64,000 bases of DNA, taken from the NCBI GenBank assembly GCA_013368325.1, contig JAACJK010000058.1:434001-498000 (forward strand), read 5' to 3'. The notes beneath the pieces are model-generated. The model did not search any database. It was not told where the DNA came from and was given only the letters and a program-made list of their open reading frames with translations. Source of the stretch: Ephemerocybe angulata (lineage: Eukaryota; Basidiomycota; Agaricomycetes; Agaricales; Psathyrellaceae). The translations under genes were made by a program, and so were the position numbers. Positions 20,078 to 31,728 of this stretch are shown in pieces; positions within the stretch are counted from its first letter, which is position 1; each line of letters begins with the position of its first letter.

Positions 20078-22913
20078 TCAGCGAGAACAACACAGACTCG
20101 ACCCCTCACCATAACGCAGAACATTAACATGGAAAGCCGCCAATCCAAGCGAGAATAACAATCCCCTATGCCATGGTTCCACCTCTATTACAGTGTCGGC
20201 AATAGCAGCTCCCAGAAGGACTGCAAGCGCCACGGGGCGTGGGTACTCTTCCACATTTGGGCATAACCTAGGTGCACTCAAGACCTATCGTAAAAGCAGT
20301 CAGCAATGGTTGAATGAATGGAGAAGCATATGAAGCCAACCTTGGAAACGAGTACCAGACTCCGGACCGCTTTCAAGGAAAACCTCCCATTCCGACTTTT
20401 CAAGAAGGCTCCAACCCGCTTCCAAGCCTTGCTCTTCTGCACCGCTTTCTTCTGCCGCGAAACCCAGCTTGGGGTTCCAGTAGGCTTTTCAGCACCTTTC
20501 GCTGACGGTGGCAGGCTGAGACGCATAGGTGCCCCATCAGAGCCTGAAGAGTTGTTAGAATCTCTCGAGAGATTTTGGAGTTCCGGCGTAGAGTGGGAAG
20601 CGGGTCGCGTAACAGGTATCAGTGCGTCAGGGCTCCCGTCTTTCGACCGTTGCGCGCTGCCTGGTGGAGTTCGGAGCGGGTCAAGCTGAACCATTGTCAG
20701 ACTTAGTTCCCAACATTGCTGTTTTCAACATACCTTTCCTTCCCGGATGGCAGTGGCCACCCGCTCAGAAGATGGTCGCGATGTCGGCGACTTGTGAAGG
20801 AGACCCTCGAGCAACACGAGATAGGCCCTCGATAGGCGTCTGGACTCGAAAGTTGTGACCAACCCAGAATTGGCCTTGAAGCTGATAATTATATTAGTCC
20901 CCTCCAGTTCGAGTGATAGCACGAGGTCACGTACCCAGGATATTGCAGTACTTCACTTTCCAAATGTGCCATCTTCTCTCCTTCTTGGCCACGCTCAATG
21001 CTGATAGGTTCACCATTTGCATCTCCTTCAGCCGCATATCTGACGAGGATCGGTCGATATATGGAGCATCATGAGTCGAACTGAGCATACCTGTACGGAA
21101 GCTTGAAAAAGAGCATCTTATGAAGCACCATGCCCAGACTCCACATGTCCGACTTCGAATCAACCTGTCCCAGCAATCCCGTATCAGGGGAAGGAAGTGA
21201 CTCAGGGGAGGCGTATTCGAGCCTAAAGAATTGTACCGAAATTAGAGGAGAGAAGAAGTCGTGCGAGGTTTACGCACGTTCCAGTGTTCCCAGATCGTTG
21301 GATCCTCCCAGAATTTATCATATCGCGGGATGTGCCGAAATCTGTGAGCATTGCTCGGGGGCTGCAGAATCCAAGAGGTTAGTCAAGGGAGGAATCAGAA
21401 GGCATATGAGCTCCATACATCAATCTTCCGTCGTCCCAAGTAAGAAGGATGTTCCCCGGCTTCAAATCGAGGTGAAGGATGGATTTGTTGTGCTGTCCCA
21501 ATACGAGTCAGCATGCAAGCACAATTGACACTGCTGGAACCTACCAAGAAATTTAACCCTCGAACGACGTCCTGGAACAGACTCTTGACCTCCTCGGCGC
21601 TGAGTAGATGGACAGGAGTCCATTCTTTTACACTTTTCTTGCGCTCAAGTTCCGGTCGTCCAAACCCTTCCTTCGTCATGCGTTCGCGTTCTTCCGGGTT
21701 AGCCCGCTGAAATGCTCTGAAGGCACGAATGCGCGCAGAACGCGATGTCATGCTGTCTATCCCAGGCTCTGAGTCCCACTGTGCTAATTTGTAAAGGAAA
21801 GGATCATACCCCGGGTAGGCGTCTGGGCACCTTCTTCCTCCGCTACTTTATCAGGACCAAGAGAATCAGAGGGAAGGGGTTGAATATGAGGGTGTGCCGT
21901 GCGGCGTCCGAGACGTATATCGATGAAGTCGTCTAGACTTCCCCCTTCTGCCCATTGCATGAGAACGCTGGATGATTGTCAGTAAGTATGGAAGAGATGG
22001 CGACAGGGTCGGCGTACTGAAGTGTCGGAACTCGGGGGCCAAATGACGAGAATTGGGTTGTCTCCAACCATGCATGGCTTGGGCGAGTATCAGAGAAAGT
22101 AGAAGTAAAAAGAAAGGCAAACAGCGTACTGATAGGTGACGATGTTGGGGTGGTGCAATTGCTCCAACAAGCGAACCTGGATGTGTCGAATCAGAGAGGC
22201 ATTTCAGTTTGCTTCACTGGGACAAACTTCACGCAGAATCTTGAGGAGATATGAATGTGATTCCCCAACTGCAATCTTCTTCACGGCAAAGTGGCCCAAC
22301 GCGTTCCCGTCTAGAACATGCTACAAACGCGTGTCAGCCTGAGGGGATGGCGTTTACTAGCGGCAGATGCACATACTTGACACAAGAAAACCGAACCATT
22401 TGCACCCATCCCAAGCTTGTACTCTTCCTGGAAGAACCGATTGAAATAACCCTCCGCCATGTTCTCCGCTGGGAAGCTGGATGGCCGCTCCACTGAAGGG
22501 CTCTCCTCCTCTGACTCATATAGAACGCTCGAAGGGCTTCCAGGTCTGGAGGTAACGTCGTTAGATACAGCAAGAATTTGGAAGTAGTTGGTAGCCCTCG
22601 AATGGTAGGCGGGGTCGCTGCTGATCGCCTCGAATGGATCGTCGTCGTTGTGTTCCAGCTCGTCATCAAGCAATTCCCGCTCAAGCGATGGTGGTAGTGT
22701 TTGCTTGCAATACGGACATAGTTTATGTACCCTCGTTGCTACCACTGACGACTGTGGGTCATAGTTCGTCGACGTGCTGATCGTCAGTGCATGAGACCGT
22801 GGATTATACAGGACCACCTGGTTCGAAGCATGCAAGATGGGCTGCCATTCTGCGTCCGACGTCGAGGCCAGGGTAACTGCAGTACGCGACGGAGAGGAAG
22901 GGACGCTGCTCAT
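20078..22913 (-). CDS. IKS1: IKS1-type serine/threonine protein kinase with C-terminal membrane helices
   Basis: Thirteen exons: 22913-22377, 22320-22228, 22176-22130, 22077-22018, 21967-21810, 21756-21545, 21492-21419, 21361-21278, 21222-21091, 21039-20935, 20881-20734, 20685-20341, 20284-20078; phases close to 2202 nt, 733 residues. N-terminus: KLCPYCKQTLPPS. Kinase: LGMGANGSVFLC glycine loop (about 167), HVLDGNALGHFAVKKI with catalytic Lys, VLMQWAEGGSLDDFI, ILHLDLKPGNILL, LTDFGTS, GNTGTLEYASPES. A long insert (about 300-360) before the catalytic loop is typical of IKS kinases. After the kinase comes a Ser-rich linker, then KVLSAPRLCPNVEEYPRP with two hydrophobic helices. This suggests a membrane-anchored kinase. 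It diverges from the neighbour at 23110. Confidence 0.88.
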
Positions 22914-23109
22914 CGTTGTATTGGCTCCAAGGTGCTCCAAGGTCGTGCAAGACGGGGCGAGGACGTGATGGTTGGGGTCAAGTTCCAGTTGGGTGGCCGG
23001 CCGGTTATGATAATGATTCCCGTAAGTACTTACTCGACCCGGACCGGCGCGTTTGGACCGTGGCCTTTCTTGTCTCGTAACCACCACCAGAGTCCCTTTG
23101 AAGTCAACA
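22914..23109. promoter_or_regulatory. compact bidirectional promoter, 196 bp
   Basis: Only 196 bp separate the ATGs of the IKS1-type kinase (minus) and the Ybp/ALF4-like gene (plus), so both must be expressed from this interval. No clear TATA box. Confidence 0.5.
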
Positions 23110-25018
23110 ATGGAAGATCCCCAATTTCTTCAGTTTCTAGGCCTTCCAGGGGACGCTGATCAAGAAGTACGAACAATTTGGTCGAGGAAGTAGTTTGCTC
23201 AAAGGATAGTAGACGGCAACGCTGTCGGTCACTGCAATCTTGACATCGGCGGTTCGCGATCCCCATCCTTCGACAAGTCTTTCGGACCTATACCACAAGG
23301 TAACGACGCAGAACGGGTCCCAGTATCTCGTACGCCATATATCGTCTTATGAAAACAATGCTTGAACTAATCTTAACCTAGGACCCACTCCATGCACTTC
23401 CATTGTTGGTTGACTGTCCCGACGCGAAAGCACAAGAGCTAATAAGCGTTGTTGGCGAATGCTGCTCTCCCCGAGAGGCACTCATAGCGACCCAAGAGTG
23501 CTTAGAAAGATTGTCAGGGGAACTGCAGCGGGATGATGACGAGGATGACGAGGATAAACGACGGGCGCCTATTGACGTCCTCCTCACGATCATCGATTTA
23601 TATCGGACAGGCAAGTGTCCTTGGGGACAGGATAGCTCCTCTCGAATACCGTTATGAGTGGTGACTGACTGAAAGGTAGTTATACCCAGGGTCAAACTTC
23701 GAAATAGGTCAGGTTTTGAGACCGTCAAATCTCACTTTGTGGAGGTACAGGATGCCATCAGCGCTGCTACTAACCATCTGAGACCGAGCCATGCTCAACG
23801 TCTTTTCATTGCTGTCTCTGAGCTTGTTGTGAGCGTGAACAACTGGTTGAAGGTCGATGACAAGGATATAGCTGCGAGAGTGGTGAGTACATCCATTTTG
23901 CGATTTCGCTGTACCTGATGAATGTCCCTAGACCCTTCTCTCTGGTCTGCTGGACCGGGCATTAGAAGCATCCTCTCATGCGTTGCATACTCAGATTGCC
24001 AAAAGAACTTTCGAAGCCACGTTTCCACGTTTCAGGCGCCCTGGAGGGACAGAGGATTGGAATGAAGCCGAAGACGCTCTCCAACAAGTGTTCGCGGCTT
24101 TTGAGGTTCTCGGGAAAGGCCCAAAGGAATTCGCCGACAATCCATCTCCAACATCCCTCATCGCCCTTGCCCATCTACCTTACGACACTGCAGTCAATCT
24201 CTCCTCGTTCCTCCCCATCATCATCGCGTCAATCCACTCCAACTCTTTGCTCGACGAAACACTCGCCGTTCTTATCAAATACTTATGCCATCCGGGAACG
24301 GTGACAGTCAGCGACGAGGTCGCGGGCTCCCTCCTTAGTGTCCTTCCAGAGCTCGCAAGCGGACACTCAGACCCGCAAATTCGACACTTGACATTCCGCA
24401 TCCTTTCGCGCCTACTCTCGATGACTCCCCCCGCCTTGCGTATGGAGATCCTCGCCGACTTAACGGGGCATTCTGAGTTCCCTCAGATGCGTATTGCAGC
24501 GGTGGGGCTTGTGAAAGAGGCTTTATTGGAAGCGCTGAATACGCCAAGCGGGAACCCCTTCGCGTCGCCTCTGTTCCTTCGGACATTCGGGCGAATCCTG
24601 TTCCAAACTAATCCGTCGGACTTGTTGACATCAGATTCGACGACACTGGAAAGCTTTGTCGAGTCAGAAGAGCCCAAACGGCTGGTGGAGTGTCTTTCCT
24701 TGTACTACGTCTTGCTCGAGCGAGATGTGCAAAATTTAGTACGGACCCAATTACCTCTGTTTTCACCCTCTGATTTCCTGCTTTAGACTGGCACACGCAG
24801 CCAAGACGTCCTCAAGAGCGTCGAAACAAGTTTGCTGCTACCATTGAAAACCAGAATGGCTCAGTGGTCGGCCGAGGCGGGATCAGACAGTGCGTTGTTT
24901 CCTCTTGGCGTGTTACAAAATCTTAACGAGCGTAGGCCACGACGACCACTTTAATCCGCTCCTACCAATTGAGATTTCCCTCGAGAGAGTCGAGGCGGCG
25001 AAAGCGAAATTGCAGTAG
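23110..25018 (+). CDS. Ybp/ALF4/glomulin-like helical repeat protein
   Basis: Seven exons: 23110-23166, 23213-23299, 23382-23610, 23680-23882, 23932-24738, 24787-24889, 24936-25018; 1569 nt, 522 residues. All phases fit. The intron after 23610 starts GCAAGT, a GC-AG intron. The protein is all-helical with HEAT-like repeats (LLVDCPDAKAQELISVVGEC, LTFRILSRLLSMTPP). It ends with LYYVLLERDVQNLTGTRSQD, SLLLPLKTRMAQW. That last pattern resembles the fungal DUF1760 family (YAP1-binding Ybp/ALF4/glomulin). Members act in the oxidative stress response or as cullin-RING regulators. The family call rests on pattern memory and is moderate; the gene structure is firmer. Confidence 0.68.
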
Positions 25019-25735
25019 TAGCACTTGATTATTTACCAGACGAATTCCCAACGGCATGTGGCCCATTTTCTCCACGACTCTACTGCTCCTATGGTCCTTC
25101 CAGTTCACGGGGACCTTGGTCTACCTTGGTATTCTTTTTCTTCTCTTCGAAGTTCGCCAGGCGAAGTGCCAAGTCCAAGTGATGTCCCAACATGCTGAGC
25201 ACAGTCACACGTTCGTGATCTAAGCGCGATCGGCTTAGTACGCCCCTCCAAATTATCTCCTTGATCTCATTCCGCGTTCATTCTGTCGGTCCTCTTCAAC
25301 CAGCTTCAACCCCGCGCCACATTTCTCAGTCGAATCTACTTATTCCGAATAGATTTTCAGGGGGCTCTGGTGGATTGATGGCAGCGGCTGAGGCGTTCAT
25401 CCGTCGGTGTTCCCGCCCAGTATGGACTCAGAATTGATGGCAAAATCTATTCGACGATTCCAAAGTCTATGGAGGCCCCTAGCCTCCCCTACCCCCTACT
25501 CCCTACTACCCCCCCTTCATAGACTAGAGAACCTATTGCAAGCCCCGTATCCCCAATTTGCTCGCTTGACGCTCTTCCCCACAGGGCCATCACGCCTTCC
25601 TGGCGATTTCTGTGCGCCATCCATTGCAGTCTATTGCGGTTAGATTTGCGGGAAAGATAACAGCGAACCTTATCTGACTCGGACGCAACTGACTGGACGA
25701 AGCGACTCTTTGAGTCTTTCTGAAACCTTTCGACC
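25019..25735. other. intergenic / promoter of NCS1 permease
   Basis: Contains pyrimidine-rich stretches (about 25490-25515) but no convincing gene or TATA box. Confidence 0.35.
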
Positions 25736-27689
25736 ATGGCCACAACCCCTACGGAGAAGTATGACTGGGAGGATAAGGAGCGAGTCGATGTCGAGCTTGT
25801 GGAGCAGGGCGGTTACAAGGATCGCTGGACGCGACGGTTATTGAAGATCGGGGTGGAAGCTCGAGGTGAGTAGCACTTCTCATGATAGCAAATTCTCCTT
25901 GGTCTGACGAAGGTGGACTGGCTTTAGGGATCCAGCCAGTGCCCGACCATGAGCGTACAGATACCCAATACAGCAAAATTTTCTTCCTGTGGTTCGCGTG
26001 GAACGTTAACATCCTGACGTGAGGGCGTCTTTCGGCGATAATGAAGAAGACCATTGACAATGCAATTACTATCCCAGATTCTCCGCTGGAACACTTGGCC
26101 CTGTCGCATTTGGTCTAGGACTCCGCGATACATGCCTTACGATCCTCTTCTTCAACCTTCTCTGCTGTGCTTTCCCCGCGTACTTGTGAGTCACGGTCTT
26201 CACCACCACGCGCCTTGCTCCTTCTGACGCTTTATGATACTATCCAGTTGTACATGGGGCCCAAAACTCGGTATGCGACAAATGATAGCTTCGCGCTACT
26301 CCTTTGGCTACTATGGGGTCATCATACCCTGCATATTCAACCTCATCGGCATGGTCGCTTTCTCAATTCTCAACTCGATCATCGCGGGGCAGGCTCTGGC
26401 TAGCGTTACCACGAACCTTAGTTGGGCGTACGTGGGCTTCTATTCGCTAGTGGAACACACCTGACCTACGCCGCAGAGTTGGGATTGTGATCATAACTGT
26501 GATCTCCCTACTAGTCTCTTTCTGCGGATATAACGTTCTCAACTGGTACGTACGACCGCTACAAACTCACCGTTTCCCATTCTCATTGGACTACACTTGC
26601 GCTATAGGTACGAAAAGCTTTCATGGATCCCAGTCCTCATCACCTTCATCATCGCTCTCGGAGTCGGAGGGAAACACCTATCCAATCCTCCGCCAGCTGA
26701 ACCAGCCACTGCCTCGGCTGTCTTGAGCTTTGCGTCGACATTGGCGGGGTTCGCCATAACGTTTTCGGGCCTCAGCTCCGATTTCACGACATACTATCGA
26801 TCTGACGTTTCTGGGTGAGCCCTTGCCACAACGTTTCCGAAACTTTGTCAGTGCTAAGAATAGCCTTGATTACAGTTGGAAGATATTCACCTACTCTTAT
26901 CTCGGGTTGCTCATTCCAATCGTGAGCTCTACCGTCACAAACTCATCAGAAGTGTAATCGATTCTAACATTAACTAGGTCACACTCCAGTGCCTTGGAGC
27001 GGCTGTTGTGGTGAACGTTCCGTTCGTGCCTGCTTGGGAGGAAGGGTATGCGGGAGGTACTGACGTCGGGGGGCTCCTGGAAGCCATGCTTCATCCGACC
27101 AAGGGATTCGGAAAATTCCTAACCGTCTTACTGAGCCTTTCCGTCGCTGGGAATATCGCGGCCACCTTCTACTCCATCTCTCTCAATGTACAGATATTTA
27201 TCCCATTCCTGGTAATCGTTCCACGATATGTTTTCTCGATCGTCGCGACTGCCATGTGAGTGGCTCCCCCTCATGCCCTTGGTAACCGCCGTTACTGACC
27301 GATGTACCAACAGCGTAATCCCGCTCTCGATCGTTGGCGCGCATAGGTTCTACGACACCCTCCTGAACTTCCTCGGGCTCATTGGATACTGGGCCTCTGC
27401 CTATGCGGCTATCATCCTCATTGAACACTTGCTGTTCCGAAAGAACAACCCAGCCAACTACGACGAGAAGCTCTGGAACATGCCAAAACGCCTACCGACG
27501 GGCCTCGCTGCTGTTGGTGCTGGGCTCTGCTCCGTTGCGCTAATCGTCCCTTCGATAGACCAGGTCTGGTTTGTCGGCCCGTTTGCTAAAACTGCGGGAG
27601 ATATTGGATTTGAAGTTGCGTTTGGTGTGAGCGCGGTGATGTATGTACCTTTCAGGTATCTAGAAATCCGGATACGGGGGCATGTGTAG
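25736..27689 (+). CDS. NCS1-family purine-cytosine permease
   Basis: Nine exons: 25736-25865, 25928-26018, 26078-26185, 26248-26427, 26477-26545, 26608-26814, 26876-26921, 26978-27255, 27314-27689; 1485 nt, 494 residues with all phases matching. Start region RGIQPVPDHERTDTQYSKIF precedes TM1 (FFLWFAWNVNILTFSAGTLG), the NCS1 signature. Also seen: LCCAFPAYFCTWGPKLGMRQ, LNSIIAGQALASV, SSDFTTYYRSDVSGWKIF and FLGLIGYWASAYAAIILIEH. Twelve transmembrane helices are expected. Closest to Fcy2/Fcy21-type proton symporters for cytosine and purines at the plasma membrane. Substrate is inferred from family only. Confidence 0.9.
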
Positions 27690-28204
27690 CATTACTACGG
27701 TAACCTCTACACACAAAAATCCTCGGTGGCTATCGCTGGTGGAGAACACTGACACGGAAACCAAATGGAAACGCGACTTATATTAGTTAGAATGCAAGGC
27801 TTGGGCCGGCACTTGATTGCGTTCGCATCCGGCAACAATGGCAATGGCTTACTTGTTCAGTGATCGAAAAGGCAGACATCGGTTCCCCGATCATATTGGC
27901 TTACTGACGCTGCAATCTATTTACCTCGGCTCAGAGTGGCGAGTACTTTCGATGGATGGTAGAGTAACGAGAAGCCGCACTCTAGGTAAGCAGCTATAAT
28001 TCCCCGGAAAGCAAGGGTGACATTCGGATGGAGCGGAAGGTTCGACCGGCAGAGAGCAATGGAGGTTGTTCTCAGTGTCTGGTAGGCAGGTATAAATTGA
28101 GGGGGAATAACAGCGTTGTTTCTACATCCCACTCAGCTCTCATACACTTTCAAACACCCTCTACAACTTCTCAACTTCCCCCTTAACCTTTACAAACGAG
28201 AAAC
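27690..28204. promoter_or_regulatory. intergenic with TATA box of SDR copy B
   Basis: TATAAATT at 28091-28098 lies 107 bp upstream of the ATG at 28205, followed by a CT-rich leader. Confidence 0.5.
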
Positions 28205-29137
28205 ATGGTCTCTTCCTGGTTGATCACTGGCGCTAGCCGAGGAATCGGACTCAGCATGGTCGAGAACCTGGTGAGTATATTCCCTAGCCACTTCGGGTTC
28301 TCCTGCTGAAGCCAAGAATCGTCTTTCTCTTAGCTGAACGACGAGAACAACTTCGTTATTGCGACTGCGAGAAACCCGTCCAGCTCGGAAGGCCTGAAAG
28401 CTCTCTCCGAGAAATATCCGTCCTCTCGCCTGGCATTGGTGAAGCTGGACGTCACCAAGTCCGACGATATTGCAAAGGCTGTCGAAACTATCACTCCCCT
28501 CCTCCCGAACGGCCTCGACCACTTCATCAGCAATGCTGGAGTATTCCCCCAACCACTTGCGACCTTTGATGAACTGTAAGTCTTTTTTCAGATTAGCGCC
28601 CATTATCGCACGTATTGACTACGGTGTCTTTTGATAGTGACCTTGACGAACTCCTTCACGAGCTCAAGTTCAATACTGTCAGCATTATTGAAGTCACTCG
28701 CGCGCTCTTGCCCTTCATCCGCAAGTCCGAGAAGAAGAAGATCATCTTCATCTCCTCCATCCTCGGTTCCATCAGTGTCGGCGGCGTCTGGCCTGGCGTT
28801 GCTAACGCCTATGCGATCTCCAAAGCATCTTTGAACATGTACGCGCCGCTCCAAATCTCCTCTTAACTGTGCTCACCTCAAGTCGTCATACAGGCTTGTC
28901 CGCAAGTGGGGCTCCGTCTTGAAGATGGAAGGCATCGCGGTCTCCATCGTCCACCCCGGCTGGGTTGCGACTGATCTTGGCGACGGCGTGAAGCCCTGGA
29001 TGGAGAAGTACAACCCAGACGCCGCTCAAATTCCCAGCGAGGAGGCCGCAGCTGGAATCCTCAAGATAACAAACAACTTGACGCTCGAGGACACCACCTC
29101 GTTCTACAGTTATGATGGCACCACCATCGGGTGGTAA
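28205..29137 (+). CDS. classical short-chain dehydrogenase, copy B
   Basis: Four exons: 28205-28270, 28334-28575, 28638-28838, 28894-29137; 753 nt, 250 residues, the same exon lengths and phases as copy A at 13933-14873. TGASRGIG cofactor loop, FISNAGV, active-site Ser in ISSILGS and YAISK. Both copies end in SYDG-type tails (YDGTTIGW here, YDGSIIGW in A). Most differences are conservative substitutions. Likely a cytosolic NADP(H)-dependent carbonyl reductase; substrate unknown. Confidence 0.9.
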
Positions 29138-29257
29138 AGGCAACTTGGGATTGCGATGTATAATAGATACTCTAAAGGTGTACTTAGATGATGGTTTGCC
29201 GGTGTATATTAGATAGCTATAGATGAAGCATGGGGCGTTATACTTCGAATATTTGTT

Positions 29258-30865
29258 TCAGTTATCGTGCACGGAAACGTTCCAGTGTCTTGACCGCTCT
29301 GGTTGTAGAAGGGACGATCGTCGGATCCCATTTATAGTTTGGACGCTGGGTAGTGCTGAAGTCAGAACCCGAAGGCAAAGGTCGACGTTGGGTGCTAGCA
29401 AAACCGGAGACGATCTGTCTTTTGTGCGAGGAGTGATGATATGGGTTTTTAAATGTCGTAGATTCCACCCAGGGTATAAGCGACGCCCCATTTCGGAGCA
29501 AAAGTCTTGGGTCATCGATGGGTCCTATGAGACAGTCAGTTTTTGACCGATGCAATGGACTGCTAAAACGCACCTCGAACGATTCGTAGAAACTGTCGTC
29601 CCCGGAGTAGCCCAGAAACGATAATCTGAGTTCCGTCAATTGCGGTAGCGATGTTGAGAGGACATCGAGAACAGTTGGCGTGAACTGTTCGACAGCAACT
29701 TCTAACTTCCGCAGTTGAGAGAAGGGTTCGGCCAGTCGGGCAAGACTCGTTGTGGATAGTTGAGTGTGGCGAAGGACGAGACGCTCGAGCGTCTCAGTGA
29801 AGTGGTGTGCGTATGCAATTGTCCAGAATCCAGTCGCATCTCTGAACCCCGTGAATCCGATGTCCAAAGACTTGAGGCAATGCAAAGGTACGTGGAAGAG
29901 GGGCAATGCGAAGAAGATATCCGCTCGGAAGTTCTCAGCCTTCAAGCCAACCATTCTGTTGAAGTGAAGGTAGACATCTTCCAGCTGATACGAATGGGAG
30001 GAGAAGAACTCTTGAATTCCAGCGAGGTTGATGCATTCGAGACTGAGGGCGCAGAAAGCGAGGGATATTGAAGTGAGTCGAGGGAAAAATTTGAGCTTGT
30101 GGAACATGGGCGATAGATCGGCGGTGCCTGTCTGTGGGGTGACGATAGAGAGCGATTCGAGGCTGGGTGTGTGGCGATTAATGAATGGGACGAGAGCTGA
30201 GCACATCGGGTCGACTGGGTTTGTCGAGTGGTGAGAGGCAAAAACATGGATGACGAGCTTCGATAGTCGAGGAAGGACGAGGGATGAACAGAAAAGGCCT
30301 TGGTAACACTCCAATGGTATTCGGAGCGAAAGGGACCGAAGTGATGTCGAGTAACCAGACCAGGACAGTCTTAATGAAGGAAGGATTTGTTTGAACGCGT
30401 CAATGTCGTCGGTGGGATCGCACTGCACATCGAAGTGTTCTAATCTGCTCAGATTGCGCAAATTGCTAAGACGCGCACGGGCATCTCGGGCCTTCCTCGA
30501 CTGCAGCCTTGTTATGCCGCCCCATGATCGTTTATGGCGCAGAGTGTGTCCTTGCGATTTCGCGTCCGTGCAAGGCCTCAAGTGTAGCGACTTGATAGAT
30601 TCTGCTTCTGAGCCACTAGACTGGATATTGAGGTACGCTCTTGTCGTGGAAAGAAGCGATCCGGACACACCTGAGCACAGCCAGTTTCTCTTGAGTATGA
30701 GAGCTGTTTATATCGTGTATCACAAGCATTGCGATTCGCCTTCCGTCGTAAGGTTTCAGCTGGTTCAAGACGTCTCCAGATGTAAAGGGGAAGGGGAGAG
30801 ACAGGAAACCAGGTAGCTGGGGTGGGCGATAGTTCGATGTGGGGCCCCGGGTGAAGTGAGGTCAA
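29258..30865 (-). CDS. LRR-type (F-box-family-like) protein
   Basis: Model of three exons: 30865-30671, 30620-29574, 29524-29258; 1509 nt, 502 residues, phases fit. The last intron (49 nt, gtgcgt...catag) replaces a read-through frame. It yields EDPSMTQDFCSEMGRRLYPG plus WNLRHLKTH, the tail pattern typical of these proteins. The body is Leu-rich with repeats such as LRSLSLRIP, LPRLSKLVIHVF, LESLSIVTP, LERLVLRHTQLS, LTELRLSFLG. No clear F-box is seen in the N-terminal exon, which is the weak part of the model; the start could instead be internal to exon 2. Function unknown, perhaps an SCF adaptor. Confidence 0.6.
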
Positions 30866-31728
30866 CCGGAGTCCAACACCGTCCTTTCATATGTACTGTT
30901 GGCCACAGTGAATTGATAAATTCGTTGCCGCTGTGACATCAGTGGTCGCCGTGAGGACCCTGCCAGCAAGGGATAGATGCAAGTTCGACGCCTTGTGAAT
31001 AAATGATGATGCCAGCATATCCGGGTGACAGCGACATCACAACTTTCACAAGGTGATTTGGACCAAGACAGCCCAAGGCGACGTTCATGTACGGTCGGAG
31101 GTAGAATAGGACCTGCGATAATTATCCGAGAACGTAGACAGCGCTGTATTGCATTAGATTAGGCCCAGAAAGCAGTATGGTTGTGGTCGGGGGAAGACAT
31201 CGTGAATTGTGTAGGCGCTAATTTTACCTTCCGGCAAACGCCGTCCCGATTATAAGTCCGATTATGTTCCCGGCGCGGAACTGCATTCCGAAGTTCGTTT
31301 CGTTACTGCACATCTTACATGCAAAAGGTTTGACGTATACTGACTGCTTCTAGACCTCTAACGACATCCAACCCTAGTCTCCTCCCCTCCGATTTCATCA
31401 GCTTAGAGATAGCAAGTCACTACAATCTCAAATTGATAGGGAAGATGAAACGGGAAGGTGAGATCAGTGACATCTCAAGCTCCAAGAGTCCAAGTCATTG
31501 AGCCTGCCCGCAGTGAGCGGTGGCGGACTCCGTAGAATGAAAGACAATTAAAAACCGTTTTGGCAAGTCGGTTTCGGGTTCCCTGCGGTTTGTAGGCTGC
31601 GGTCCCGTGCACCTCGATCCATGCACGCCACCGGCGAGGCAAAAGGATCAAGGTTTTGGACCAATGCTCGTTAGGCGCCGGCGTGTTGGAATCTCTTCTC
31701 CTACCACCATTAACACGGACGAGCGATA
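30866..31728. other. intergenic, nothing recognised
   Basis: No long frame, repeat or TATA box of note. Confidence 0.35.
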
